A stretch of 64,000 nt of DNA from Chloroflexota bacterium (GCA_005881275.1 VBEF01000022.1:1-64000); one strand, 5' to 3'. Counted from the first letter of the stretch, positions 1 to 8,481 are shown. Numbers and translations are program-made. Notes: generated from the sequence alone by a model not told the origin.

Positions 1-441
1 TCAACCGTCGAGATCGTGACGGAGTATCACGTCGCCGGTCGCATCGCTCAGTTTGGGCGCGGCGTGATGGAGGACGTTTCCAAACGGCTGGTTCAGGAAA
101 TGGCCAACTGCATCCAGGTCAACCTCGAGGCGGCGGAACCTGATGCAGTCGAAGAGGAGCCGGGAGACGGACCAGGAGCAGCGGTGCCCTTCCCGCGACC
201 GGAAACAGCGCCACCGCAGAAAGCGGTGGCTCGAGAGATCAACGCTTTCGAGCTGCTGGCGTCGGTCCTGTGGGCTCGCCTTTTCGGTCGTCGAGAGCTG
301 GCTGCTGACGTTGTGATGGAACCGCTCGACGCCGGCACGGCAGGGATCGGTGTGCTCCTCGCGCTGTCGTCGGCGGCCGGACTGGCTCTTGGGGCGGCGG
401 TGACGCTGGTCGGCGTCAACGCCATCCTCAACTCAGCCTAG
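1..441 (+). CDS. CoxG-like SRPBCC protein, C-terminal part (partial)
   Basis: The reading frame is already open at base 1, so this is the 3' end of a gene that begins outside the window. The first visible residues contain the stretch GRIAQFGRGVMEDVS, typical of the C-terminal helix of the CoxG/SRPBCC family (carbon monoxide dehydrogenase subunit G). A Pro/Glu/Ala-rich linker follows, then a hydrophobic C-terminal segment (about the last 35 residues) that would anchor the protein in the membrane, as in CoxG. CoxG is thought to recruit CO dehydrogenase to the membrane, but many CoxG-like proteins lie outside cox clusters, and no coxMSL gene is visible here. The gene converges on and slightly overlaps the next one. 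Confidence 0.7.
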   Translation, partial: STVEIVTEYHVAGRIAQFGRGVMEDVSKRLVQEMANCIQVNLEAAEPDAVEEEPGDGPGAAVPFPRPETAPPQKAVAREINAFELLASVLWARLFGRRELAADVVMEPLDAGTAGIGVLLALSSAAGLALGAAVTLVGVNAILNSA

Positions 442-951
442 GTACACCGCCAGCATCAGGTCGCGGTTGACCCAGATGTTGGGCTGCGTCCAGCTCTTGC
501 CGGAAACACCGATGACCGTCACGGTCGCGTCGAGGATCGGAAAGAAACGAGCCTTCATCAAGATCTCGGTGTGCATGGCTTGCTCGGTGGCCTTCGGAAA
601 CTCTGCCGCGCCCGTGACCATGAAGTTCGCTGCCTGGAACATGACGTAGCGGCGCATCAGGTCCACGATCTGGTCGGCCGGCGGCGGCTCCGGCTCGATG
701 GTTCGGATGCCGCCGATGAAATTCTTGTTGAACAGTCCCTCAGGAACACCGCTCAGAGGAACAGCGCCGGGAAGCACGGGCTCGGAGCTCACGTTGCGCA
801 GATGAAAAAGAGGCTCGGGGTCGTTGATCGTCTCGCGAAGGCGGCCGCCGCGGACCTGGATCTCGGCGGTCATGCGCTGATAGGCGGTCAGCACGTCGAC
901 TTTGACCCACGAGAGGTTCGCCGCGCTGAAGCCTCCTGACGGGCTCGACAT
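433..951 (-). CDS. Conserved-looking hypothetical protein
   Basis: This 172-residue protein is not recognised. The frame stays open upstream to 1308, but that part is antisense to the amidase and has a non-protein-like composition, so the ATG at 951 is preferred. The sequence is soluble-looking, with no signal peptide or membrane segment. It has a helical middle section rich in aromatic residues (around DLMRRYVMFQAANF) and a C-terminal beta-like part. The composition and the well-formed C-terminus argue for a real gene. It is convergent with the CoxG-like gene, overlapping by 9 bases, and divergent from the amidase. Confidence 0.55.
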   Translation of the reverse strand: MSSPSGGFSAANLSWVKVDVLTAYQRMTAEIQVRGGRLRETINDPEPLFHLRNVSSEPVLPGAVPLSGVPEGLFNKNFIGGIRTIEPEPPPADQIVDLMRRYVMFQAANFMVTGAAEFPKATEQAMHTEILMKARFFPILDATVTVIGVSGKSWTQPNIWVNRDLMLAVYLG

Positions 952-1005
952 CAGCGGGTCAGGATAACTCCACGGCCCTTGGTCTTGACCCCACACAATG
1001 GCGGA

Positions 1006-2148
1006 ATGGATCTCGATCTCGCCCGGGCCAGGATCCGCGAGCGGTCCGAGCTCAACGCCTTCATCTCGGTCTCCGACCAGGGGGGAAGCGGCGACGCCGT
1101 AGCGGTCAAAGACCTGGTCGACGTGAAGGGGATGGTCACCACGGCGGGTGCCGTGATCTTGCCCGACACCCCTGCCACCGATGACGCGCCGGTGATCCGG
1201 CGGCTGAGGGAGGCCGGCTGCCTGATCGTCGGGAAGGCCAACCTCCATGAGTTCGCGTACGGCGTGACCAGCATCAACCCCCACTACGGCACCGTCCGTA
1301 ACCCGCACGACCCCGAGCGTGTCGCGGGCGGATCCTCAGGCGGGTCGGCGGTGGCCGTCGCAGCGGGGATGTGTGACTGGGCGATCGGCAGCGACACGGG
1401 TGGTTCGATCCGCATCCCCGCGTCGCTGTGCGGCGTGGCCGGGTTCAAACCCGCCTTCGGGAGCGTCGACATCGGAGGCGTGATCCCGCTCAGCCCATCG
1501 CTGGACACCTTGGGTCCGATGGCCGTAGACATCGCCACCACCGCCCGCGCTTACTCGATCATGTCCGGCGAGGCGATCTCCCTCGATGGTTTGACCAGGC
1601 CGCGCCTTGCCGCGCCGGCTCGCTGGGTGACGGGACTCGACGAGCCGACCGCGGCCGCGTGGGACTCGGCCTCGTCGGGAGTGACGGAGATCGAGTTCGG
1701 CAGCCGGGACACGTACTTCCAGGTCGGTTTGACGATCCTGCTTTTCGAAGCCGCGGCCTATCACCGCCGCTGGGCCACCGAGTGCCCGGAGAAGTACGGC
1801 GAGGACGTGCTGCGCTTGATCCGGCGTGGGTTTGAGGTGTCGCCTGCGAGCTACGAGGAGGCGCTGCGGGAGCGGACGCGGCTCCAGGCCGAGGCCGACC
1901 GCGCAATGGAACACGTCGACGCGCTGATCCTCCCGGCAACCGCAATCGTCGCCCCGCCCATCGCCAGCGCCCATGAGGTCCGTGAGCCGCTGTCCCGCTT
2001 TACGCGGCCTTTCAACACGACGCTCCAGCCGGTCGCCGTCGTGCCGGTGCCGGTCGGGGGGCTCCCGGTCGGCATCCAGGTGGCCGGCCGCACCAATTCC
2101 GAAACCCTCCGCTCGGCGGCCTGGTTGGAGAGGGAGTGGAGAGGGTGA
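1006..2148 (+). CDS. Amidase signature family hydrolase
   Basis: 380 residues; a Ser-cisSer-Lys amidase that hydrolyses C-N amide bonds in the cytoplasm. The catalytic Lys is in AVKDLVD, the cis-Ser in GGSSGGSA and the nucleophile Ser in GSDTGGSIR, all in the usual order and spacing. The protein is about 100 residues shorter than GatA-type amidases, with a compact C-terminal half, so it is more likely a catabolic amidase than the glutaminyl-tRNA amidotransferase subunit; no gatB or gatC is nearby. The ATG at 1006 is chosen over an upstream frame extension to 979. The stop overlaps the start of the methyltransferase gene, suggesting co-transcription. The substrate cannot be told. Confidence 0.85.
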   Translation: MDLDLARARIRERSELNAFISVSDQGGSGDAVAVKDLVDVKGMVTTAGAVILPDTPATDDAPVIRRLREAGCLIVGKANLHEFAYGVTSINPHYGTVRNPHDPERVAGGSSGGSAVAVAAGMCDWAIGSDTGGSIRIPASLCGVAGFKPAFGSVDIGGVIPLSPSLDTLGPMAVDIATTARAYSIMSGEAISLDGLTRPRLAAPARWVTGLDEPTAAAWDSASSGVTEIEFGSRDTYFQVGLTILLFEAAAYHRRWATECPEKYGEDVLRLIRRGFEVSPASYEEALRERTRLQAEADRAMEHVDALILPATAIVAPPIASAHEVREPLSRFTRPFNTTLQPVAVVPVPVGGLPVGIQVAGRTNSETLRSAAWLEREWRG

Positions 2149-2966
2149 AGTCGAAAGACCTGTTCCCCGCGATGTTCAGCCGGAACGCCGCCGCGTACAA
2201 GCAGCGGCTGGACAGCATCATGGCGCGCAAGGAAGCGCTTGGCCGGCAGCGAGTGATCGAGCTGTTGGAGCTGAAGCCGGGCATGCGCGTCCTGGACCTC
2301 GCGTGCGGTCCGGGCACGTTGAGCAAGCCCCTTGCCGCCCTGGTCGGGCCCAACGGCTCGCTCGTCGGTGTGGACCTCGCGGAAGGAATGATCGCGTTGG
2401 CGCGCGGGGCCGGGATCCCAAACGCAACCTTCGAGGTGATGGACCTCGAGCAGCTCACGTTTCCACACGCGTCGTTTGACGCCGCGGCCTGTGGGCATGG
2501 ACTGCAGTTCGTACCCGATCTGTCACGCGCTCTCGCGGAGGCCCGTCGGATGCTGCGCCCGCTGTCCAGGTTTGCGGCCAGCGTGCCGCTGAACAACGAT
2601 CACCACCGACCATGGCAGGTGATCGACGAGGTGGTCGATCGATGGCTGCCGCCGGCTCCGGCAGCGACCGACCAGCAGCCGACGCGTTCCGCCGTTGCCG
2701 ATCCGGACGCATTTCGCGAGGCGGCGATGCGCGCCGGATTCGTCGAGGCGCGGGTCGAGCTGATCGAAGAAAGAGTCCACTGGGCGTCGGCTGAACAGCT
2801 CGTCGGGTTGTGCATGAGCTGGTGGGATCTTGCGGCGCGCGTGGAACGCCTGGACGTCAATCGACGGCAGGCATTCAAAGACGACGCGATCGCTTCTCTT
2901 CGGCGCGACCATCCGGGAGTCATCGAAACGGTCGGGCGCAACCACGTGCTGTTCGCGATCGCGTGA
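2136..2966 (+). CDS. Class I SAM-dependent methyltransferase (UbiE/Methyltransf_11 type)
   Basis: 276 residues with the Rossmann SAM-binding motif VLDLACGPGTLS near residue 52, an acidic strand end (VGVDLAEGMI) and a later FDAAACGHGLQF motif, as in Methyltransf_11 enzymes. Acceptor unknown. The GTG at 2136 overlaps the amidase end by 13 bases; a second GTG at 2145 is equally possible. The stop TGA shares a base with the ATG of the next gene, so these genes are probably translated together. The C-terminal half is less conserved and contains a helical region likely to form the substrate cap. Confidence 0.8.
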   Translation: MERVKSKDLFPAMFSRNAAAYKQRLDSIMARKEALGRQRVIELLELKPGMRVLDLACGPGTLSKPLAALVGPNGSLVGVDLAEGMIALARGAGIPNATFEVMDLEQLTFPHASFDAAACGHGLQFVPDLSRALAEARRMLRPLSRFAASVPLNNDHHRPWQVIDEVVDRWLPPAPAATDQQPTRSAVADPDAFREAAMRAGFVEARVELIEERVHWASAEQLVGLCMSWWDLAARVERLDVNRRQAFKDDAIASLRRDHPGVIETVGRNHVLFAIA

Positions 2967-4300
2967 TGCTGCGCTCAGTCGGGTCTTTGTTGAGCGGCGT
3001 TTTCCTGCTGGCGACATCACCCTCGCCCTCGCCCGCGCCGCCGGCGCTGGCGCCGGCCCAGTATCGAGCAATCTGGGTGGACGCATTCCACGACGGCATC
3101 AAGTCCCCGGAGCAGGTCGAGCGGCTTGTCTCGGACGCGCGGCGCGCGAACCTGAACGCACTTCTCGTCCAGGTCCGCAAGACAGGCGACGCGTACTTCA
3201 ACCACGCGGACGAGCCGCGGGCCAAAGACATCGAAGGCCCTCGCGATTTCGATCCCCTTGCGTATGTGATCCGGCTGGCCCATGCGTCTGTGCCGCGAAT
3301 CGAAGTCCATGCCTGGGTCAACACATTTTTCAGCGGCCAGTCGAGCCGCGTGTACGTACAGCACGGCAACGTCTGGGGCAACCGCACTGTCGACGGAGCG
3401 GCAAGCGGTTACGTTGACCCGGGCGTGCCCGAGGTGCAGATCTACATGCACCGGGTGTTCATGAACATTGCCCGCAACTACCAGGTCGATGGCATCCACC
3501 TCGACTTCGTGCGCTACCCCGGGGCAACCTGGGGGTACAGCCAGAGTGCGCTGGACAGCTACGCTGCCGAGACAGGCGCCACCGCAACACCTGACCCCTC
3601 GGACCCGCAATGGCAGGCATGGCGGCGGGCTCGGGTCACCGGGTTCGTACGAGACCTCCATCACGACCTGCAGGAGGAAAGGCCGTCGATCAAGTTGAGC
3701 GGCGCGCTCATCTGCTTCGGCGCCGGGCCATTGAGCGCCGCAGACTGGTCCCGCACTTCGGCATTTACGTCCGTCTTCCAGGACTGGCGGGACTGGATCG
3801 TCCGCGGCTACCTCGATTTCGCCGTGCCCATGAACTACGACAGCGATTGGAGCGCCCGAGAGAAAGGATGGTTTGGACGCTGGCTGGCTTTTGAGAAGGA
3901 CTCAGGCTTCGCGAATCGCGTCGTGATCGGCGTCGGAGCGTTTCTCAACTATCCAGAGGACACGCTGGCGCAGATCCGCCGCGTGCTCTCTCCATCCACC
4001 GGGGGACATCGGGTGCTCGGCGTCGCGATCTATTCCTATGCGTCCAGCTCGGTCTATGGGACCGATGACTTCTACACCGCCCCGGACCTTGCCGCCGGAC
4101 TGCCGCGACAGCCGTACGCCGGCGGATTGACGACCGAGGCCGACCTGGCAAGTCGGGCACGGACTTTCAACGAATCGTTCATCACCGAGCTGTCACAGCC
4201 CGACCATTACGAGGACGTGCAGATGGGCAGCGTCGCGACTCAACCGGTGTTCTTGCAACCCGCTCCAGTGCCATACGTGCCACTGGCCGAGGCGCCGTGA
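2966..4300 (+). CDS. Secreted GHL10/DUF187-type glycoside hydrolase-like protein
   Basis: 444 residues. The first ~25 residues form a signal peptide (MLRSVGSLLSGVFLLATS) followed by a Pro/Ser/Ala linker, so the protein is exported. The rest matches the glycosyl-hydrolase-like 10 family: an opening strand with AIWVDAF (usually RAxWV), the VQVRKTGDAYF motif, HAWVNTFF, GIHLDFVRYP (the conserved barrel strand with acidic residue) and PMNYDSDW. Related proteins act on envelope polysaccharide or are of unknown specificity. The ATG overlaps the methyltransferase stop by one base, which fixes the start; the longer open frame back to 2810 is not needed. Confidence 0.8.
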   Translation: MLRSVGSLLSGVFLLATSPSPSPAPPALAPAQYRAIWVDAFHDGIKSPEQVERLVSDARRANLNALLVQVRKTGDAYFNHADEPRAKDIEGPRDFDPLAYVIRLAHASVPRIEVHAWVNTFFSGQSSRVYVQHGNVWGNRTVDGAASGYVDPGVPEVQIYMHRVFMNIARNYQVDGIHLDFVRYPGATWGYSQSALDSYAAETGATATPDPSDPQWQAWRRARVTGFVRDLHHDLQEERPSIKLSGALICFGAGPLSAADWSRTSAFTSVFQDWRDWIVRGYLDFAVPMNYDSDWSAREKGWFGRWLAFEKDSGFANRVVIGVGAFLNYPEDTLAQIRRVLSPSTGGHRVLGVAIYSYASSSVYGTDDFYTAPDLAAGLPRQPYAGGLTTEADLASRARTFNESFITELSQPDHYEDVQMGSVATQPVFLQPAPVPYVPLAEAP

Positions 4301-4304
4301 GGAT

Positions 4305-4700
4305 TTGAACGTGCCGCATCCGAGCGCGATCCTCCGGCTCGTCGGATTTGCGGTCGCGGCGGGCCTCGCGATGGCGGGTATTCAGCCTCTGGTCGCCGCC
4401 ACCACCGGTGCGATCGACGTCCACTGGGCGGTCGGGCTGACCGGCCCGGCGCTGATCACGGCCGGCCTCGTGTTCGCCGCGGCGAGGATCTCCGATCGCG
4501 GCGACCTCGTGCAGCCTCCCTGGTATTCGGCCTGGCTCCTCTTCCCCGGCGCCTTCTTGCTGGCGGGCGCCGCCGCCATGTGCATCTTCGGCGCGCTCGT
4601 CGAGTTTTCGCTGATCCCGGCGACCCTCTGGGTGCTCCTGATCAGCGGCGGCCTGCTGTGGATGGCCGCCATCGTGATGGTGCGAAGCCACTCGCACTGA
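4305..4700 (+). CDS. Four-helix membrane protein, unknown function
   Basis: About 131 residues with four predicted transmembrane helices (approximate residues 10-30, 42-60, 75-97 and 102-124) and short polar loops. No family recognised. It starts 4 bases after the GHL10 stop, at TTG 4305 or GTG 4311, and so probably forms the last gene of the 1006-4700 run. It converges on the TetR gene. Confidence 0.55.
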   Translation: MNVPHPSAILRLVGFAVAAGLAMAGIQPLVAATTGAIDVHWAVGLTGPALITAGLVFAAARISDRGDLVQPPWYSAWLLFPGAFLLAGAAAMCIFGALVEFSLIPATLWVLLISGGLLWMAAIVMVRSHSH

Positions 4701-4711
4701 CGGCGCGGGGC

Positions 4712-5356
4712 TCAAACGAGCGGTTTGGCGCCTCGGGTGGCGGCGCGGGTAAGGCGATCGCGGATGGCGCGGCGTCCGCGCTCGATTGCGCGCGGGCCGT
4801 CGTCGCCCTTGAAGCCGCTGTTGGTGCCGCCGAGCAGGCTGTCCAGCTCCCACGCCAGCTGCTCAGGGTCCATGCCTGGGTCTATGTCGCCTGCCTCCTG
4901 CGCTTCCCGGACGGCTCGCTGCAGGGTGTACGACCAGTAGCTCTTCTTCTCGAGCACCGAATCCCGCACGGGCCCAGGCCTCCGGCTGTCGAACTCTTCG
5001 GCGACGGCCCAGAAAAAGCAGCCGCCCGGAAAAACACCCCGCTCGAGGTAGGAGAGCCAGGAGTTGCACAGGGCCCAGACACGCCCAACTCCACGCGGGG
5101 TGGCGAGGGCTGGGCGGATCACCTCGTCCGTGAAGATCCGCGCCGCGGCGTCGATCGTGGCCATGTGCAGCTCTTCTTTGGAACCGAAGTGGGCGAACAG
5201 CCCGCTCTTGCTCATGCCGAGGTCGGTGGCGAGGCGCTGCAGGGAGACCGCTTCCAGGCCTTCGGCCGAGCCCACGCGCGCGGCGTGGGCGAGGATCGCC
5301 TGTCTGGTCCGCATGCCGCGAAGACGTCGCCGGTCGGTCGATTCCTGAACGGCCAT
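4712..5356 (-). CDS. TetR/AcrR family transcriptional regulator
   Basis: 214 residues. The N-terminal helix-turn-helix is clear: TRQAILAHAARVG, then SLQRLATDLGMSKSGLFAHFGSKEEL. The C-terminal ligand domain resembles the TetR_C family that carries a WLSYLERG..GGCFF core. It is transcribed away from the GNAT gene, and a strong inverted repeat at 5374-5421 in the shared promoter region is the likely operator. It probably represses itself and the rightward unit. Ligand unknown. Confidence 0.88.
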   Translation of the reverse strand: MAVQESTDRRRLRGMRTRQAILAHAARVGSAEGLEAVSLQRLATDLGMSKSGLFAHFGSKEELHMATIDAAARIFTDEVIRPALATPRGVGRVWALCNSWLSYLERGVFPGGCFFWAVAEEFDSRRPGPVRDSVLEKKSYWSYTLQRAVREAQEAGDIDPGMDPEQLAWELDSLLGGTNSGFKGDDGPRAIERGRRAIRDRLTRAATRGAKPLV

Positions 5357-5373
5357 CCTGTTTCGGGAAATAT

Positions 5374-5421
5374 TAGCACGAACGGTCGTTTACCCTTGAC
5401 TTTGTACGACCGATCGTGCTA
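5374..5421. promoter_or_regulatory. TetR operator: 16-bp inverted repeat overlapping a promoter
   Basis: Arm 5374-5389 (TAGCACGAACGGTCGT) and arm 5406-5421 (ACGACCGATCGTGCTA) are reverse complements at 15 of 16 positions, separated by 16 bases. The spacer holds a -35-like TTGACT at 5396-5401 reading rightward, with a weak -10 around 5417-5424. Bound repressor would cover the promoter of the GNAT gene and sit 17 bases upstream of the tetR start. Each arm is itself partly palindromic, which fits binding of two dimers. Confidence 0.75.
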
Positions 5422-5438
5422 TTTCTTTGGGCGGGGCA

Positions 5439-5942
5439 ATGATCGAGATCGAATCCGGGAGCGGCGGGCGTCCCGGGCTGGCACGCCTGGAACCGACTGA
5501 CGGCGATCTGGTGGTGCGGCTCTTCCACCGGCTGTCGCCCGAGTCGGTCTACCGGCGCTTCTTCAGCCCCACCTCAAAACCCGACCTGCTCGTCGCCTCC
5601 GTCCTCCGGGTCGACCACCACGATCGTGAGGCTGTGGCGGCCGTCGAGGGCGGAGAGGTGATCGGCGTGGCGCAGTACGCGAGGCTCGCGGGGGCGGACG
5701 AGGCGGACCTTGCGATCGCGGTGGCCGATGGGTGGCAGCGCCAGGGAATCGGCACCAGGCTGGTGGCCGCCCTCGCGGAGCGGGCCCGCGCGGAAGGGAT
5801 CGCGGCGTTCGCCGTCGACGTGCAGGGCGACAACTTCGGCGCGCTGAAACTCTTGAGGCGCGTCGCGCCCGACATCCGGCTCGTGTTCGCGAGCGGCGTG
5901 GGCGAAGGACGGATCCCTCTCGCCAAGGACGAGACGCGATGA
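5439..5942 (+). CDS. GNAT family N-acetyltransferase
   Basis: 167 residues. Acetyl-CoA binding motif A is seen as DGWQRQGIGTRLV (Q-x-x-G-x-G), preceded by the LAIAVAD strand; the N-terminal part (LSPESVYRRFF) resembles GNAT domains found alone or fused to acetyl-CoA synthetase-like and cNMP-binding proteins. ATG 5439 follows a GGCGGGG ribosome-binding sequence. The stop overlaps the start of the next gene, a cNMP-binding protein. A GNAT next to a cyclic-nucleotide domain recalls the fused mycobacterial Pat lysine acetyltransferases; here the parts are separate, and the link is only a suggestion. Confidence 0.8.
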   Translation: MIEIESGSGGRPGLARLEPTDGDLVVRLFHRLSPESVYRRFFSPTSKPDLLVASVLRVDHHDREAVAAVEGGEVIGVAQYARLAGADEADLAIAVADGWQRQGIGTRLVAALAERARAEGIAAFAVDVQGDNFGALKLLRRVAPDIRLVFASGVGEGRIPLAKDETR

Positions 5943-6304
5943 ATGATCGCGAGCGTTTGCGTGTGCTGCGCGCGACACCGCACTTTGCCGACGTGAACGA
6001 CGCTCGGCTGCGGAGCCTGCTGCCGTTCATCGACGAGCTGTGCGTTCACGCAGGCTCGACGCTGGCGCAAGAAGGTCGCCTTTGCCATGAGTTCGTGATC
6101 GTTGCTTCTGGATTTCTCGAGACATGCCGGCGCGGGACACACGGGACGCTTGGGCCGGGCGACAGCTTTGGTTGGGACGCCATGCGAGCGCGGGGACCCA
6201 ATGACGCGACGGTGTCGGCGACTGCAACCGCGCACCTCTTCGTGATGGGTCACGAACAGTTTCGCGCCGCCGATGCGCTCGGCGCACCGAGCTCGTCGGG
6301 CTAG
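5939..6304 (+). CDS. Cyclic nucleotide-binding (CRP-like sensor) domain protein
   Basis: 121 residues, essentially a single cNMP-binding beta-roll: it opens with LRVLRATPHFADV and carries LAQEGRLCHEFVIVASGFLE and GPGDSFGWDAM, matching the cap family. The phosphate-binding cassette Arg is not clearly present, so nucleotide binding is uncertain. No DNA-binding domain follows. The ATG at 5939 overlaps the GNAT stop (ATGA), so the two are coupled. Together they may act as a signal-controlled acetyltransferase pair. Confidence 0.65.
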   Translation: MNDRERLRVLRATPHFADVNDARLRSLLPFIDELCVHAGSTLAQEGRLCHEFVIVASGFLETCRRGTHGTLGPGDSFGWDAMRARGPNDATVSATATAHLFVMGHEQFRAADALGAPSSSG

Positions 6305-7231
6305 CTAGCCCGCGGCCCGAGAGTGCATCATGCCCGAGCCACCTGAAAGGGTCCGGCGCAGGCACACGGCAACCCACGTCCTGTACGGTCGCCTGAGCTC
6401 CGCGATCTCCTCGAGCTTCTTCAGGTCCGGCTCACGCGACAGGCCGTACTCCGCTCGCACTGCGCTCAGCAGGCGCGGCTCTGCCGTCGGCAGCTCATCC
6501 ACGGCGCTGAGCGCCCGAAGCCTCACCAGCTGAGAGCCAAACTCGCCGATTCCCTTGAGGCGCCGAAGGCTCGTCAGCGACTCCTCGCGCGGCATCGATC
6601 GCAGCTTCTCTGTGTCCACCGCGCCCGCAAGCGCCGCGCGGCCCAGCTCGTTCAGATACTCGACCTTGCGCCCGAACAAGCCTTTGAACGACGACAGCTG
6701 GATGAGCGCTGGCGGATCCGGAAAGCAGTACAGACGGTGCCCGTGAATGTCGACGGACGCGCCCAGCTCGCGACACATCCTCTCCTTGACGACCTGGCTC
6801 TGGCGCATCGTGATCCGCGATGAGATCAGGCACCACGCGGCGGCTTCGAAAGCGTTGGACCAGTTGACCGGGCGGAATCCCGGGAACATCGTCTGCAGTC
6901 GCGCCACCACGGGATCTCGCCGCGCGACCTCAGGCCACGAGCGTCCGTCGACGTCGAGGCTCAGAATTCGCGCAGTCTGACGTCGGACTTCGTCCATCGG
7001 TGCATCGCCGAACACGCTGCCCTGGACGACCGCCGGCGCGCTTTGCGTCAAGCACACACCGACGGGCGCCCAGTCACCATCGGTGAGAAACGCGAGATGC
7101 AGGTGACCCTCGGTGCCGTCGCCGTCGGCCGGTGCTTCATGCCACGCGCCGATGAAGGCCGCGCTCTCGCGCAGGGAGTATTCGCCAAGCGGCTCGAGCT
7201 CGAAGATTCGCGGCGCGGCGATTGCCGTCAC
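6305..7231 (-). CDS. AlkA-like HhH-GPD protein with substituted catalytic residue
   Basis: 308 residues. The middle and C-terminal part has the helix-hairpin-helix GPD layout: SSRITMRQSQVVKERM, a variable region, then LKGIGEFGSQLVRLRAL. In active AlkA-type glycosylases the hairpin is followed by a catalytic Asp (P-x-x-D); here the same place reads ELPTAEPRL, i.e. Glu. The usual WTA after GIG is also replaced by FGS. It may be inactive or have altered chemistry. The N-terminal ~100 residues match the AlkA N-terminal domain in position only. It converges on the cNMP-binding gene with adjacent stops. Confidence 0.7.
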   Translation of the reverse strand: MTAIAAPRIFELEPLGEYSLRESAAFIGAWHEAPADGDGTEGHLHLAFLTDGDWAPVGVCLTQSAPAVVQGSVFGDAPMDEVRRQTARILSLDVDGRSWPEVARRDPVVARLQTMFPGFRPVNWSNAFEAAAWCLISSRITMRQSQVVKERMCRELGASVDIHGHRLYCFPDPPALIQLSSFKGLFGRKVEYLNELGRAALAGAVDTEKLRSMPREESLTSLRRLKGIGEFGSQLVRLRALSAVDELPTAEPRLLSAVRAEYGLSREPDLKKLEEIAELRRPYRTWVAVCLRRTLSGGSGMMHSRAAG

Positions 7232-7304
7232 GAGAGCAGCATGCCATCGCCGGCGAAGGAAAAGGCCGTTCGCGAGGAGCGTTCGGCCTGGAAGAAAGCT
7301 CTAT

Positions 7305-7508
7305 CTAGGCGAGCTTGATCCGGTTCGCCCGCGGACCCTTCTGGCTTGCCTCGATTTCAAAGCTGACGTGCTCGCCACCGGCGAGCGAGTCGAAGTTCAC
7401 GCTCGGGTCAAGACCGGTTCGGTGGAAGAAATACTCTTTTCCGTCCTCAGCCGCGATGAATCCGAACCCGCGGTCCTGGACCAGCTTTTTGATAGTCCCT
7501 GTCGGCAT
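7305..7508 (-). CDS. csp: Cold-shock domain protein
   Basis: 67 residues, the standard length for CspA-type RNA/DNA-binding proteins. Both nucleic-acid binding motifs are present: RGFGFIAAED (RNP1) and EYFFHRTGL (RNP2), followed by VSFEIEASQKGPRANRI. ATG 7508 is preceded by GGGGGGATTTTC on the coding strand, a strong ribosome-binding site; the open frame upstream is not part of the protein. It acts as an RNA chaperone in the cytoplasm. Confidence 0.95.
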   Translation of the reverse strand: MPTGTIKKLVQDRGFGFIAAEDGKEYFFHRTGLDPSVNFDSLAGGEHVSFEIEASQKGPRANRIKLA

Positions 7509-7620
7509 CGAAAATCCCCCCTTCTCGAAAGCTGGTCGCGAACGCACGGGTCCTTTCGAGAAGATCCGACCGCGGCGAACATCGCCCGACTACCGGGGAC
7601 AGGACAACCTTACCACTGGG

Positions 7621-8475
7621 TTACAGAGCTAGCAGAGCAACTCCCATCAGCGTCGCAAGGGCCCCCGACAGCTTCATCGCCGTGCGGCTGCGCTCGCGCA
7701 AACGCCATACACCCCACACCGCCACGGCGACAACCGCGGTCTCGCGGACGGGTGCCACGACGGCAAGCGGGGCGAGGCTCAGCGCCCACAGCACCAGGAA
7801 GTAGCCCGCCCACATGAACACCCCGATCAGGGTCGCCTCGCCCCACCGCGGTGACTGGACCGCGTCCGAGATCCGATACAGGCGCAAGGCGGACGCGATC
7901 CAGATCGATAGCGGCAGCTCGAGCGCCATCAGCGTGAAGAGCAGCCAGCCGTAGACCCACGGCGTCGCCAGGCGCACGCCAACCCGATCCACCGATGTGT
8001 ACGCGGCGATCGCGACCCCCGTCAACAGCGCCGGCAGCGTTGCCCGACCGCTGGCCTGGGAGACGGTGACCGCGAGGATGCCGACGAGCAGCAACCCGAC
8101 GCCGACGAGCTGCGGGGACGTGAGCCGCTCGCCCAAGATCGTCAAGCCGACGAGAACGCTGAGCAGGGGCGCTGACCCCCGCGCGATCGGGTAGACGGCC
8201 GACAGCTCTCCGCGTCGGTACGCGGTGGAAAGGAGCCATAGGTAAGCCGTCTCGAGGATCGACGATAGGAAGCAGAGACCCGCCGCCGCTGGATCCAGGG
8301 CCGGCCGGCCCAGCAGCCACCAGGCGGGCAGCAGGGCGATGGTCGCTGTCGCTGCCGTCGTCAGCGTGACGCGCCGGAAGGTGTGGATCGGATCGCCGCT
8401 GACCTTGACCAGCACGTTCCAGGTCCCGTGAAAGGCTGCGGCCGCGAGCGCCATGACAACGGCCGCTGTGATCAC
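7621..8475 (-). CDS. EamA/DMT family transporter
   Basis: 284 residues with ten predicted transmembrane helices in two five-helix repeats, typical of drug/metabolite transporters. The first repeat ends with the conserved YRRGELSAVYPIARGSAPLL, and the second shows LALAPLAVVAPVRET-like sequence (ALSLAPLAVVAPVRE). Substrate unknown. The stop lies 145 bases upstream (on the coding strand, downstream) of nothing but the csp leader. The start is 6 bases from the stop of the preceding lipase-like gene on the same strand, so the two are likely co-transcribed. Confidence 0.85.
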   Translation of the reverse strand: MITAAVVMALAAAAFHGTWNVLVKVSGDPIHTFRRVTLTTAATATIALLPAWWLLGRPALDPAAAGLCFLSSILETAYLWLLSTAYRRGELSAVYPIARGSAPLLSVLVGLTILGERLTSPQLVGVGLLLVGILAVTVSQASGRATLPALLTGVAIAAYTSVDRVGVRLATPWVYGWLLFTLMALELPLSIWIASALRLYRISDAVQSPRWGEATLIGVFMWAGYFLVLWALSLAPLAVVAPVRETAVVAVAVWGVWRLRERSRTAMKLSGALATLMGVALLAL

Positions 8476-8481
8476 CCGTTT

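Noticed and set aside
433-1308. Full 291-residue frame as one protein
   Set aside because: The part above 951 is antisense to the well-supported amidase and has non-protein-like composition.
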